Below, piece after piece: positions 24,174 to 32,638 of a stretch of 64,000 bases of DNA. The stretch covers positions 342,047 to 406,046 of the forward strand of contig NZ_MUXN01000024.1 of the NCBI RefSeq assembly GCF_001995215.1. Reading direction: 5' to 3'. The number at the start of each line of letters is the position of its first letter. Positions within the stretch are counted from its first letter, which is position 1. The position numbers were made by a program, and so were the translations under genes. Below the pieces are notes generated by a model that saw nothing but the letters and a program-made list of their open reading frames with translations, was not told where the DNA came from and made no database searches. Source of the DNA: Amycolatopsis azurea DSM 43854. GTDB taxonomy: Bacteria; Actinomycetota; Actinomycetes; Mycobacteriales; Pseudonocardiaceae.

Positions 24174-25064
24174 CTAGACAAGCGGGTGGCCCGCTTCCAG
24201 GTTTGTGCCGGTCAGCGGTGTGGGGCGCAGGCTGAAGAGGCTGCCGAGATGGAGGTCGGTCGCGCTCCCAGGCCGCAGTAACGCTGTCGGGGTGCGACCG
24301 ATCAGCAGGCGAAAGTCACGGTTGAGGTGCGCCTGGTCGGTGTATCCGCACAGCGCGGCGAGCCTGGGTAGCGATGGCGGATTAGTGCCCGTCAAGAGTC
24401 GGATCGCGTAGTGGCATCGAGCAACTCTCCCGACGGCTTTCGGCGGCAACCCGACTTCCCGGTGAAAACGGGTGGCCAGATGTTGCCGGCTCAGACCGGC
24501 CCGTTCCGCGAGGTCGCCGACCTTGACCGCACCGCCCGACATGGTCAGGCTGCGCCAGCTGCGGTCGAGCGGCTCCGGCAGTTCCGGCGTGTCCAGGAGC
24601 AAGGTCGCCAACCATCGGTCGAGGATCCCGAACCGGTGGTCCGAATCCCGCGCCTCCTGCAACTCTTCCCGCAACAGTCTGGCTCGTGCGCCCAGGAGGT
24701 CGTCGATTCCCACACTGACATGGCTGATCTCCCGCAGCGGCAGGCCGAAGAGCGCTCGTGCGCCCAGCGGGGTCAGCTCGATGATGATCCCTCGCTCCCG
24801 GCCCACCCGCGTGTAGGTCAGCGGCGTGGTCGACAGCCCCACGACCGGGGACTCCGCCGCCAGCGGTGAGCCGGACACCTGATGCCGAACAGGTGTGTCC
24901 AGATCGATGACCACCACGACCGAGTTCAACGCGCCCACAGTACGTGTCTCCGGCACCGGCGCGATTCGCTGGAAAGCCAGATAGAAGCCGACCCATCGCG
25001 CCAGCCGGCGATCCGGCCACCGGGACATCCAGAAATCGTCATCGGACGACGAAGGCTCCCCCAC
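24174..25064 (-). CDS. AraC family transcriptional regulator, 296 aa
   Basis: The C-terminal AraC DNA-binding domain, at about residues 175-270, contains KVGDLAERAGLSRQHLATRFHREVG and the second HTH LAALCGYTDQAHLNRDFRLLIGRTPTALL. The N-terminal half is a divergent cupin-like ligand region (HQVSGSPLAAESPVVGLSTTP). The GTG start at 25064 has GAGGGGG 7 nt upstream. It may control the SDR gene next to it. Confidence 0.85.
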   Translation of the reverse strand: MGEPSSSDDDFWMSRWPDRRLARWVGFYLAFQRIAPVPETRTVGALNSVVVVIDLDTPVRHQVSGSPLAAESPVVGLSTTPLTYTRVGRERGIIIELTPLGARALFGLPLREISHVSVGIDDLLGARARLLREELQEARDSDHRFGILDRWLATLLLDTPELPEPLDRSWRSLTMSGGAVKVGDLAERAGLSRQHLATRFHREVGLPPKAVGRVARCHYAIRLLTGTNPPSLPRLAALCGYTDQAHLNRDFRLLIGRTPTALLRPGSATDLHLGSLFSLRPTPLTGTNLEAGHPLV

Positions 25065-25586
25065 TGCTGTTCCCCCTCGGTTATAGCGATGCCATCAGCG
25101 ACATCCGCGGCACGGAAAGCATGGCAGGACGTGCGCTCGCGACGGGACTTTCCAGCAGTCAACGAACCGAAAAGAGGCAGCGAACCCTGGCGGTGGTGAC
25201 GCCTCGTATCACGTCGGCCGTTTCGGATGCGGCCAGATGGGCCACCTGGCCGAGGCAACGCAGCCACACCGCATTGCGGGACTGCGAAGCCTGACCGGAC
25301 ATCCAGCGCGCACCAGACGAACGCGCTTACATTTTTCCAATCCAGGACGTGTTGTTCACAGCTAAACTCGGGTTCGCATTTCCTGACCGATGAGCAGCCG
25401 GTCGCCGCGTCCGCACGACGCGCTGATGGAGGGGTTTGCTTGACGCTCATCGGCTCGAAACCGGCCTCGACCCCGCAAGAGACCTCCAGGGCATGGCGCA
25501 TGTTCGCGCACCTCGGTCGCGCCAATTGAGGCTGGAGTTTCTGAGTCGTAGAAACCGAACGAGTTGCAACCAAAATCGGAGGACCG
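25065..25586. other. 522-bp divergent intergenic region, lower GC by eye
   Basis: The region between araC and the secreted-protein gene is visibly less GC-rich from about 25330 onward. It shows no gene I can support. Promoters for both flanking genes must be here. Confidence 0.5.
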
Positions 25587-25979
25587 ATGTTTCAGAAAAG
25601 AAAATTGCCACTGGCTGCCATTGCCGCCGTGACAGTCCTGCTGACCACAGGTCTCGCAGCACCGGCGTCCGCTCGTCCCGGCACATGGTACGACTGCCCG
25701 GACAAATGGTTCTGCTTGTACGACCACTACAACGGAGACGGGCTGTTCTGGAAAGGGATAAATTGCGGAGGCCCGGTCTACAATATCGGCACGCAGGGAC
25801 TGGGGGACCGAGCCAATTCCTTCTGGAATCGCACAACACACGCGACTGCCCAAATGCTGAACTGGACCGGTACGCGCTGGGCACCCGTGGAGACCGTAGG
25901 CCCCTTCACGAACGGTCAAAATCTCAGCGCGGGGAAAATCGATGAAATTGACGGCGTAAGACTGGTCTGCATTCTATAG
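25587..25979 (+). CDS. Secreted peptidase-inhibitor I36-like protein, 130 aa
   Basis: A clear Sec signal peptide spans about residues 1-29 (KRK, hydrophobic core, ASA cleavage). The mature domain has CPDKWFCLYDHYNGDG, NSFWNRT and a final VCIL. This is the pattern of small four-cysteine I36-type (SMI-like, crystallin-fold) secreted proteins of actinobacteria. It probably acts outside the cell as a protease inhibitor or structural protein. GGAGG lies 6 nt before the ATG. Codon use is less GC-biased than neighbouring genes, which hints at transfer or strong selection. Confidence 0.8.
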   Translation: MFQKRKLPLAAIAAVTVLLTTGLAAPASARPGTWYDCPDKWFCLYDHYNGDGLFWKGINCGGPVYNIGTQGLGDRANSFWNRTTHATAQMLNWTGTRWAPVETVGPFTNGQNLSAGKIDEIDGVRLVCIL

Positions 25980-26143
25980 GTACACCACGTTGACCTGTAC
26001 TCAGCGGGGAACGTTCGCGCGTAGGCCGATACGGCCGTGCTGGTCACGTTCGGCGATCAGCACGGTCGACGGCGTCGCCGCCGAGCCGGATCGCGACCGC
26101 GCCGGTCGACCGTTGCCGCCGAAGCGGACGTTAGCCTGACTCT

Positions 26144-26716
26144 ATGGCAGACACTCGCCCTGGAGGCCGCACGGCCCGTACGCGCGCCGCAGTGCACACC
26201 GCGGTGCGCGAGTTGTTCGCCGAAGGGCATGACCAGCCGTCGGTGCGGGAAGTGTCCGAACGGTCGGGTGTGAGTGAAGTGACGATCTACCGGCGTTGGG
26301 GGCGGATCGAGGCACTGGTGCTCGACGTCGCGGTCACGCAGCTCAACGAGGAGTCGCCGTTCCCGGACAGCGGCGACCTGCGCCGTGATCTGCTCGACTG
26401 GGCGCACGCGGTCGCCGGCCAGGTGAAGACGCGTGAGGGGTTCGCGCTGTTCCACGCGCTCGCCGCGGCCACCTCCCCGCTCGCCGGTGGCAAGCCCGCT
26501 CCGACCGCCGACGACGCCGCCCGGTATCTGCGACAGCGCACCGCCCAGATGCAGCGAGCGTTGGACCGGGTCGAGGCGGCGGGTGGCAAGCCGCCGACAG
26601 TCGCCCACATCTTCGATGTCGTGCTCGCACCTATCTACCTGCGCGCGGTCTTCGGCTACGAATCCCCGGACAAGGACCTGGACGCCCTGGTGGACCAGGC
26701 GTTGCGCTCGACCTGA
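26144..26716 (+). CDS. TetR family regulator, 190 aa
   Basis: The HTH at about 12-62 reads RTRAAVHTAVRELFAEGHDQPSVREVSERSGVSEVTIYRRWGRIEALVLD. The C-terminal domain ends with GYESPDKDLDALVDQAL. No Shine-Dalgarno precedes the ATG, so a leaderless transcript is likely. A GTAAG/CTTAC palindrome separates it from the downstream SDR, pointing to control of the catabolic operon that begins there. Confidence 0.9.
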   Translation: MADTRPGGRTARTRAAVHTAVRELFAEGHDQPSVREVSERSGVSEVTIYRRWGRIEALVLDVAVTQLNEESPFPDSGDLRRDLLDWAHAVAGQVKTREGFALFHALAAATSPLAGGKPAPTADDAARYLRQRTAQMQRALDRVEAAGGKPPTVAHIFDVVLAPIYLRAVFGYESPDKDLDALVDQALRST

Positions 26717-26770
26717 ACCCTTATCGAAGGAAATCTTGCATTAGCCGACCCCTCGGCGCATACTCCTCGC

Positions 26771-26792
26771 TAACGTAAGTTTTCTTACATTA
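26771..26792. promoter_or_regulatory. Operator TAACGTAAG-TTTT-CTTACATTA ahead of the SDR-kinase-lyase operon
   Basis: A 9-bp inverted repeat with one mismatch round TTTT, 20 bp upstream of the SDR start. It is an AT-rich island in GC-rich DNA. The adjacent TetR gene product is the obvious ligand. The half-site also resembles AATCTTGCATTA at about 26731, a possible weak second site. Confidence 0.7.
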
Positions 26793-26812
26793 AGCGAGCC
26801 GAGGGAGTATTC

Positions 26813-27571
26813 ATGGCTGGCAGCACACAACCGCTTCGCGACCGGGTCGCCCTTGTCACGGGCGCGAGTTCGGGCATCGGGGCGCAGATCGCGCGTGAAC
26901 TCGGTGCCGCCGGTGCACGGGTCGCCCTGGTGGGACGGGACGCGCAGCGCCTCGGGACGGTCGCCGCGGAGCTGAGGGCGGCGGGCGCGGAGGCCGAGCC
27001 GATCGCCGCCGACCTCACGACCGGTACCGGTCCTGGGGAGGTCGTCGACCGCACGCTCTCGCACTTCGGGGGCATCGACGTGCTCGTGCACGCGGCCGGG
27101 ATCTTCCTGCCGACGCCGTTCGCCGATACCACCGACGAGCAGCTCGACGACCAGTGGGCGACCAACGTCCGGGCGCCGTTCCGGCTGACCAGGGCGGCCG
27201 CCGGACACCTCGGTGACGGCAGCAGCGTCATCTTCGTCTCCTCCATTTGCGGGCACGTCGGCTTTCCGAACTCCAGCGCCTACTGCGCGACCAAAGGCGC
27301 GGTGGAACTGCTGGTCAAGTCACTGACCGCCGAATTCGCCCCGCGGGGCGTCCGGGTCAACGCCGTCGCTCCGGGCAACGTGCGTACGAGCATCAACGCG
27401 CACCTGCTCGAAGATTCCGACTACGAGCGCCGGATGCTCGAAGCCACACCCGCCGGACGCGTCGGCGAGGTCGGTGACATCGCGCCGGCGGTCGCCTTCC
27501 TCGCCTCCCCCGCCGCCTCCTACATCCACGGTTCCAGCCTGCTGATCGACGGCGGCTGGGTGGCTTCGTGA
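26813..27571 (+). CDS. SDR family oxidoreductase, 252 aa
   Basis: A classical SDR: TGASSGIGAQIA, VHAAGIFLP, FVSSICGHVG, catalytic YCATK, and the C-terminal SLLIDGGW. The closest general type is FabG or glucose-dehydrogenase-like, NAD(P)-dependent. GAGGGAG precedes the ATG. The next gene overlaps by 4 bp, linking it to the kinase and phospho-lyase. It may reduce or oxidise an intermediate such as an aldehyde of that route. Confidence 0.88.
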   Translation: MAGSTQPLRDRVALVTGASSGIGAQIARELGAAGARVALVGRDAQRLGTVAAELRAAGAEAEPIAADLTTGTGPGEVVDRTLSHFGGIDVLVHAAGIFLPTPFADTTDEQLDDQWATNVRAPFRLTRAAAGHLGDGSSVIFVSSICGHVGFPNSSAYCATKGAVELLVKSLTAEFAPRGVRVNAVAPGNVRTSINAHLLEDSDYERRMLEATPAGRVGEVGDIAPAVAFLASPAASYIHGSSLLIDGGWVAS

Positions 27572-28614
27572 GGAGCCCTACCATGCCCGGCTTCCGCGAA
27601 CTCGTGATGGCGAGCGGCCTCGACGCCGTCACGGAGCACCTCGACGAAACGCTGGTGCTCACCGCGCTGCGGGACGTGCACGGCCTCTCCGGCAGGCTCG
27701 AACGCGTCGCCTCGGAGAAGGACGAGACCTTCGTCCTGCACACGGCCGGCACCCGCCACCTGGTGAAGGTGGGTGGCGAGGGCGAATCGGCCGAGGACCT
27801 CACGCTGCAGACAGCGGTGCTACGCCATCTCGCGCGCACGGCGCCGGACCTGCCGATCCCGGTCGTCCGGTCCGGTGTGGACGGAGCGGACGTGCACGAC
27901 ATCGCGCCACGGGACGCGAGCGGGCCGAGGCTGCTGCGGGTCCTGTCGTACCTCCCTGGCGAACCGCTGGCCGGGAGTGAGGCCGATCCGGCACCCTTCG
28001 GCCGCTACCACGCACAGCTCGTCCGCGCGCTCGCCGGCTTCCGCGGCGAGAACCAGGAACGAACCTTGATCTGGGATCTACGCCATCTCGGCGCTCTCGC
28101 TCCGGCACTGGACACAGTGGACAGTGCGGACCGGACGCTCGCGCACGATGTGCTCGCCGAATTCGCGCTCCACGTCCGGCCCACTGAGCTGGACACCCAG
28201 GTGGTGCACAACGACTTGAGCCCGCACAACCTCCTTGTCGGCGCTGGTGGAGCCTTGACCGGGATCCTCGATTTCGGCGACGTGGTGCGTACGGCGGTGG
28301 TCTTCGACCTCGCGATCGCGTTGTCGAACCTTCTCGAGGTGGACGCCGCCGACCCGTGGGCGGTCCCCCTCGCGTGGCTGCGCCACTATCTCCGGATCAG
28401 GCCGGTCGCCGAAGAAGAACTCAAGCTTCTTCCGCTGCTGTCGACAGCGCGACTGGTACAGCGTGTGCTCATCTCGTCGTGGCGGGCCCGGCGGGATCCG
28501 GCACGCGCGGCGTATGTGCTCTCGCACGCCTCCCGTGATTGGGCGACGGCTCGAGCGACGTTCGCCGGTCTGGACGCGGCGGCCGAACGGGTACTCGCGG
28601 AGTCGCGGCGATGA
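27568..28614 (+). CDS. APH-fold small-molecule kinase, hydroxylysine-kinase-like, 348 aa
   Basis: It has the phosphotransferase core VVHNDLSPHNLL (catalytic loop HxDxxxxN) and ILDFGDVVRT (metal Asp). An N-terminal lobe has the ATP-lysine region HLVKV. The next gene encodes an AGXT2L-like PLP enzyme. Kinase and lyase of exactly this kind act in series on 5-hydroxylysine in animals and on related amino alcohols in bacteria. I infer phosphorylation of an amino alcohol substrate. Start choice: GTG 27568 overlaps the SDR stop; ATG 27583 is an alternative. Confidence 0.75.
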   Translation: MRSPTMPGFRELVMASGLDAVTEHLDETLVLTALRDVHGLSGRLERVASEKDETFVLHTAGTRHLVKVGGEGESAEDLTLQTAVLRHLARTAPDLPIPVVRSGVDGADVHDIAPRDASGPRLLRVLSYLPGEPLAGSEADPAPFGRYHAQLVRALAGFRGENQERTLIWDLRHLGALAPALDTVDSADRTLAHDVLAEFALHVRPTELDTQVVHNDLSPHNLLVGAGGALTGILDFGDVVRTAVVFDLAIALSNLLEVDAADPWAVPLAWLRHYLRIRPVAEEELKLLPLLSTARLVQRVLISSWRARRDPARAAYVLSHASRDWATARATFAGLDAAAERVLAESRR

Positions 28615-29948
28615 GCCGCCCGCGCGGGCCGGAAATGGTCAACGGCTTCACCGGCGCGTCCTTGGCCGCACAGCCGCCGCACATCCGGGAACTCCTCATC
28701 CGGCGCGGGAAAGTGCTCGGGCCGGGGTACCAGCTGTTCTACACGAACCCGGTCGAGGTCGTCCGCGGCGACGGCGTGCACCTCTACGATTCCACGGGCA
28801 ACGAGTACCTCGACGCCTACAACAACGTCGTCTCGCTCGGACACTGCCATCCCGCCGTCGTCGAGGCGGTCACCCGGCAGCTGTCGAAGCTCACCACGAA
28901 CACCCGCTACCTGCAGGCCGATCTGCTGGACTTCTCCGAACGGTTGCTCGCGACGTTCCCCGCGGAACTCGACCGGGTCACCTACACCTGCACCGGCTCG
29001 GAAGCGAACGACCTCGCCTTGCGCATCGCGCGGGCGCACACCGGCAACACCGGGATCATCGTCACGCGCAACGCCTACCACGGGGTGACCGCCGAGGTGG
29101 CGGCGTTCTCCCCGTCCCTCGGCCCGTCCTCGCCGCTGGGACCGCACGTGCGCACGATCAGCGCGCCGGACCCCCTGCGGCACGGCACCTCGGTGGTGGC
29201 CGACCTGCGCACCGAGATCCGCGCGGCCATCGACGATCTCCAGCGGCACGGGTTCGGGGTATGCGCGCTCGTGGTGGACAGCATCTTCTCCTCCGACGGC
29301 ATGCAGCCGGTTCCGACGGATCTGCTCGGCGTGCTCGCCGCCGAGGTCCGTGCGGCGGGCGGGGTCTACCTCGCGGACGAGGTCCAGGCCGGGTTCGGCC
29401 GCACGGGAACGGGATGGTGGGGTTTCGGCAGGCATGAGGTCGTGCCCGATCTGGTGACCCTGGGAAAGCCGATGGGCAACGGGATCCCGGTGGCCGCGGC
29501 GGTACTGAGGAACGAGGTCGGCCGGGAGTTCGGCCGGAAAGTGCGCTACTTCAACACTTTCGGCGGCAGCAACGTACCGATCGCCGCGGCCGCGGCGGTG
29601 CTCGGCACCATCGAAGCCGAAGGTCTCATCGACAACGCCCACGAGATCGGCGCGCAGCTGAAGCGGGGGTTCGCCCGCATCGCCTCGGACCACCCTCACC
29701 TCGCCGACGTGCGCGGCGCCGGGTTGTTCCTCGGAATCGAGGTGACCGCACCGGAAAGCACGGAGCCGGACCGGGTACTCGCCCAGTCCCTTGTGGACGA
29801 TCTGCGCGAACACTTCGTGCTCGTGTCGGCGTCCGGCCCGCACGGCAACGTCATCAAGATCCGACCGCCGCTGGTGTTCGACGCCGCCGACGCCGCACTG
29901 CTGCTCGAACGGTTCGCCGATTCGGCCGCCCGAGTCCTTCCCACCTGA
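28611..29948 (+). CDS. Class III aminotransferase-fold PLP enzyme, AGXT2L phospho-lyase-like, 445 aa
   Basis: It has the PLP-Lys motif DLVTLGKPMGNGIPVAA and the DEVQAGFGRTG metal/cofactor segment. The N-terminal YLDAYNNVVSLGHCHPAVVEAV...NTRYL and TCTGSEANDLALRIAR match AGXT2L1/2-type phospho-lyases better than ordinary transaminases. Those enzymes remove phosphate and ammonia from phosphoethanolamine or 5-phosphohydroxylysine, giving an aldehyde. The ATG at 28611 overlaps the kinase stop, supporting a kinase-lyase relay. Confidence 0.8.
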   Translation: MSRPRGPEMVNGFTGASLAAQPPHIRELLIRRGKVLGPGYQLFYTNPVEVVRGDGVHLYDSTGNEYLDAYNNVVSLGHCHPAVVEAVTRQLSKLTTNTRYLQADLLDFSERLLATFPAELDRVTYTCTGSEANDLALRIARAHTGNTGIIVTRNAYHGVTAEVAAFSPSLGPSSPLGPHVRTISAPDPLRHGTSVVADLRTEIRAAIDDLQRHGFGVCALVVDSIFSSDGMQPVPTDLLGVLAAEVRAAGGVYLADEVQAGFGRTGTGWWGFGRHEVVPDLVTLGKPMGNGIPVAAAVLRNEVGREFGRKVRYFNTFGGSNVPIAAAAAVLGTIEAEGLIDNAHEIGAQLKRGFARIASDHPHLADVRGAGLFLGIEVTAPESTEPDRVLAQSLVDDLREHFVLVSASGPHGNVIKIRPPLVFDAADAALLLERFADSAARVLPT

Positions 29949-29961
29949 TCAGGAGGTGATC

Positions 29962-30723
29962 ATGACCGCACCGACGATCGACCTGAACGCGGACGCCGGC
30001 GAAAGCTTCGGCCGGTGGACGCTCGGCGACGACGAAGCCTTGTTCCGGCACATCACGACCGCCAACATCGCCTGCGGCTATCACGCCGGTGATCCGGCGA
30101 CCATGCGGTCGTCCCTGATCCGCGCACGGGAGGCGGGGATCGCCGCGGGCGCCCACCCCGGCTACCCGGACCTGCTCGGCTTCGGCCGCAGGGCGCTGCC
30201 CGCGACCGACTCCGACGTGGTCGACTACATCCTCTACCAGGTCGGCGCACTCGCGGGGCTCGCCGCGGCGGAGAACGTGCCCCTCACCCATGTCAAACCG
30301 CACGGCGCGCTCATGGGGCGGATCTGCCGTTCGCCCGAGCTGGCGGCCACGGTCGCACGGTCGCTCCAAGCGGTCCTCCCGGGCGTGCCGCTGATGTTCG
30401 CGCCCACCGAGGCGATGCGCGCGGTCGCCGCCGCGGGGTTGCCGGTCATCCCGGAGAACGCGGCCGACCTCGACTTCGACCAGGACGGGATCAACATCGT
30501 CGAGCCCGTCCCTCGAACCAAGGACCCGGAAGCGGTCGCCGATCGCGCGCTGGAGATGGCGCGCGGCACCGTCCGCACGGTCGGCGGGACGATGATCCCG
30601 ATGCCGGTGCGCTCGGTCTGCGTGCACGGTGACCGGCCGAACGCGGTCGCGGTCGCGGCGGCCGTGCGACGGCGCCTCGAATCGGCGGGATTCCTCCTGT
30701 GCGCCCCCGGGCAGGCGCTATGA
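29962..30723 (+). CDS. pxpA: 5-oxoprolinase subunit PxpA (LamB/YcsF family), 253 aa
   Basis: The family signature DLNADAGESFGRW opens the protein. NIACGYHAGDP, HPGYPDLLGFGRR, and HVKPHGAL follow. PxpA with PxpB and PxpC forms the widespread ATP-dependent 5-oxoprolinase, opening 5-oxoproline to glutamate. A near-ideal AGGAGGTGATC precedes the ATG. The gene starts 13 bp after the PLP enzyme, so the lactamase belongs to the same transcript. Confidence 0.92.
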   Translation: MTAPTIDLNADAGESFGRWTLGDDEALFRHITTANIACGYHAGDPATMRSSLIRAREAGIAAGAHPGYPDLLGFGRRALPATDSDVVDYILYQVGALAGLAAAENVPLTHVKPHGALMGRICRSPELAATVARSLQAVLPGVPLMFAPTEAMRAVAAAGLPVIPENAADLDFDQDGINIVEPVPRTKDPEAVADRALEMARGTVRTVGGTMIPMPVRSVCVHGDRPNAVAVAAAVRRRLESAGFLLCAPGQAL

Positions 30724-31619
30724 GCGGCTACGAGTTCTTTGCCGACGGCGCACGGGTCAGCTTCGGCGGGGACGAGTTCGTGTTCGTCGAAGTGTGCGAA
30801 GGGATGGACCTCGCGCAAGCGCTACGGATCCAGGCGATCACCGGGGAGCTGGCCCGGCGCGAGTTGCCCGGCGTCCTCGACGTCGCCCCGGCCAACGCGA
30901 GCTACCTCGTGCGCGCCGACCCGGACGTACTGCACCCGCGCGAACTCGTGCGCGCGCTGGCCCGCTTGCACGACCGGTTCGGGGAGGCGGGCTCGGTGGC
31001 GCTGGACACGGAGATCGTCGAGATCCCCGTGTGGTACGCGGATCCGGAGACCGAGCGGACCTGCCTGAAGTTCCGGGACCGGCACCAGTCGCCGACGGAG
31101 ACGGACATCGCCTACACCGCGCGCATCAACGGGCTGGCCTCGGTGGCCGACCTCGTCGCCGCGCACACGTCGGCGCCGTTCATCGTCACGTTCCCGTGTT
31201 TCAAGCCGGGCAACACAGAATGCGTCCAGCTCGTGCCGCGCGAGCGGCAGATCCAGGCGCCCAAGTACCTGCGGCCGAGGACGGAAACCCCGGCCAGGGC
31301 GGTCGCGCACGGCGGCGCGTTCACCGTCGTGTACCCGACCGCGGGGGTCGGTGGCTACCAGTTGCTCGGCCGCTCCCCGGTCCCGGTCGCCGACCTCACC
31401 CAGCAGACCCCCGGGTTCGAGACGTCGAAGGTGCTCGCCACGATCTCGACGCTGTTGCGCTTCCGGTCCGTTCCCGGCGAGGAGTACGAGCAGCTGCGCA
31501 CCGACTCGCGCGAGGGCCGGTACCGGTATCGGCGCGCACCGGTGCGCTTCGCGCTCGCCGAGTTCCTTGCCGACCCGGCAGGCTATCCGCGCACTCTGGA
31601 GGCGGCGTTGTCATGCTGA
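30720..31619 (+). CDS. pxpB: 5-oxoprolinase subunit PxpB (KipI/allophanate hydrolase subunit 1-like), 299 aa
   Basis: A carboxyltransferase/cyclophilin-like subunit containing FKPGNTECV and QLVPRERQIQAPKYLRPRTETPARAVAHGGAFTVVYPTAGVGGYQLLGRSP. The last is the usual GG..GGYQ-type PxpB block. At about 300 residues it is longer than the Bacillus KipI (about 240), with an extended N-terminus. The ATG lies in the pxpA stop codon, and pxpC begins 7 bp before its end. Confidence 0.9.
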   Translation: MSGYEFFADGARVSFGGDEFVFVEVCEGMDLAQALRIQAITGELARRELPGVLDVAPANASYLVRADPDVLHPRELVRALARLHDRFGEAGSVALDTEIVEIPVWYADPETERTCLKFRDRHQSPTETDIAYTARINGLASVADLVAAHTSAPFIVTFPCFKPGNTECVQLVPRERQIQAPKYLRPRTETPARAVAHGGAFTVVYPTAGVGGYQLLGRSPVPVADLTQQTPGFETSKVLATISTLLRFRSVPGEEYEQLRTDSREGRYRYRRAPVRFALAEFLADPAGYPRTLEAALSC

Positions 31620-32602
31620 CAGTCCTCTCCCCCGGCGCCCGCACACTCGTCCAAGATCTCGGCCGCGACGGGCAATACGCCATCGGACTGCCCCCTTCGG
31701 GAGCGCTCGACCAGTACTCGCACCGCTGCGCCAACCTGCTCGCCGGCAACCACGAGAACGCGGCGACGCTGGAAATCACCATGATCGGACCGGCACTGCG
31801 CTTCACTGAACCGGCGACCGTGGCGGTCACCGGTGGCGAAGCGGACGTCGACGTCGACGGCGTGACCGTGTCGTGCTGGCGGACGCTGTTCGTGGAACCC
31901 GGCCAGGTGCTGCGGATCGGCACGCTGCGCACCGGGTGCCACGCCTACCTCGCGGTGCGCGGAGGCATCGGGACAGAGCCGTTCCTCGGGAGCCGGTCCA
32001 CGTACCAGAGTTCGGCGATCGGCGGGCACGACGGCCGGGCACTCGTCTCCGGCGACCTCTTGCCGATCGGTGACGAGACCGGGATGTTCCGTCCGGGCGC
32101 GGGCAGCACCGTCGATCCCCGGCTGCGTCCTGTCCTCGGTGGGCACCAGCGCCTCCGGCTCGTCGAAGGACTGTGCCGTCATCGGTTCACCGACGAAAGC
32201 GTCCGCGAGTTCTTCTCCTCGACGTTCACCGTCTCGCCCGAATCCGACCGCACCGGTCGCCGCCTGATCGGACCGGCGCTGCGGTTCGTCGACCGTGAAG
32301 CCCCGTTCGGCGCGGGCGACAACCCCAGCAACGTGGTCGACCTGGGCTACCCGGTGGGGTCGGTGCAGGTACCCAACGGCGAGGAAGCCATCTGCCTGCT
32401 GCGCGACGCCGTGACCGGAGGTGGCTACGCGACGATCGGCACGGTCGTGAGCGCCGACCTCGACGTGCTCGCACAGCTCAAGGCACCGGACACGGTCGGG
32501 TTCGTGCCGGTGTCACTCGACCAGGCGGTCACAGCGCGCCATGAGCGTCACGAGCGGCTCAAACAGGTGCGGCACGGCCTGCGGCTGCTCTCCCTGTACT
32601 GA
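31613..32602 (+). CDS. pxpC: 5-oxoprolinase subunit PxpC (KipA/allophanate hydrolase subunit 2-like), 329 aa
   Basis: It starts LTVLSPGARTLVQDLGRDGQYAIGLPPSGALDQYSHRCANLLAGN, the standard KipA opening. YLAVRGGI, LGSRSTY and a C-terminal PNGEEAICLLRDAVTGGGYATIGTV block follow. It forms a complex with PxpB. The 7-bp overlap with pxpB indicates coupled translation. The complete pxpABC set is present and intact. Confidence 0.92.
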   Translation: MLTVLSPGARTLVQDLGRDGQYAIGLPPSGALDQYSHRCANLLAGNHENAATLEITMIGPALRFTEPATVAVTGGEADVDVDGVTVSCWRTLFVEPGQVLRIGTLRTGCHAYLAVRGGIGTEPFLGSRSTYQSSAIGGHDGRALVSGDLLPIGDETGMFRPGAGSTVDPRLRPVLGGHQRLRLVEGLCRHRFTDESVREFFSSTFTVSPESDRTGRRLIGPALRFVDREAPFGAGDNPSNVVDLGYPVGSVQVPNGEEAICLLRDAVTGGGYATIGTVVSADLDVLAQLKAPDTVGFVPVSLDQAVTARHERHERLKQVRHGLRLLSLY

Positions 32603-32638
32603 ATCCCGTATCCCTCTCCTGCTCCGAGGAGCACCGCC

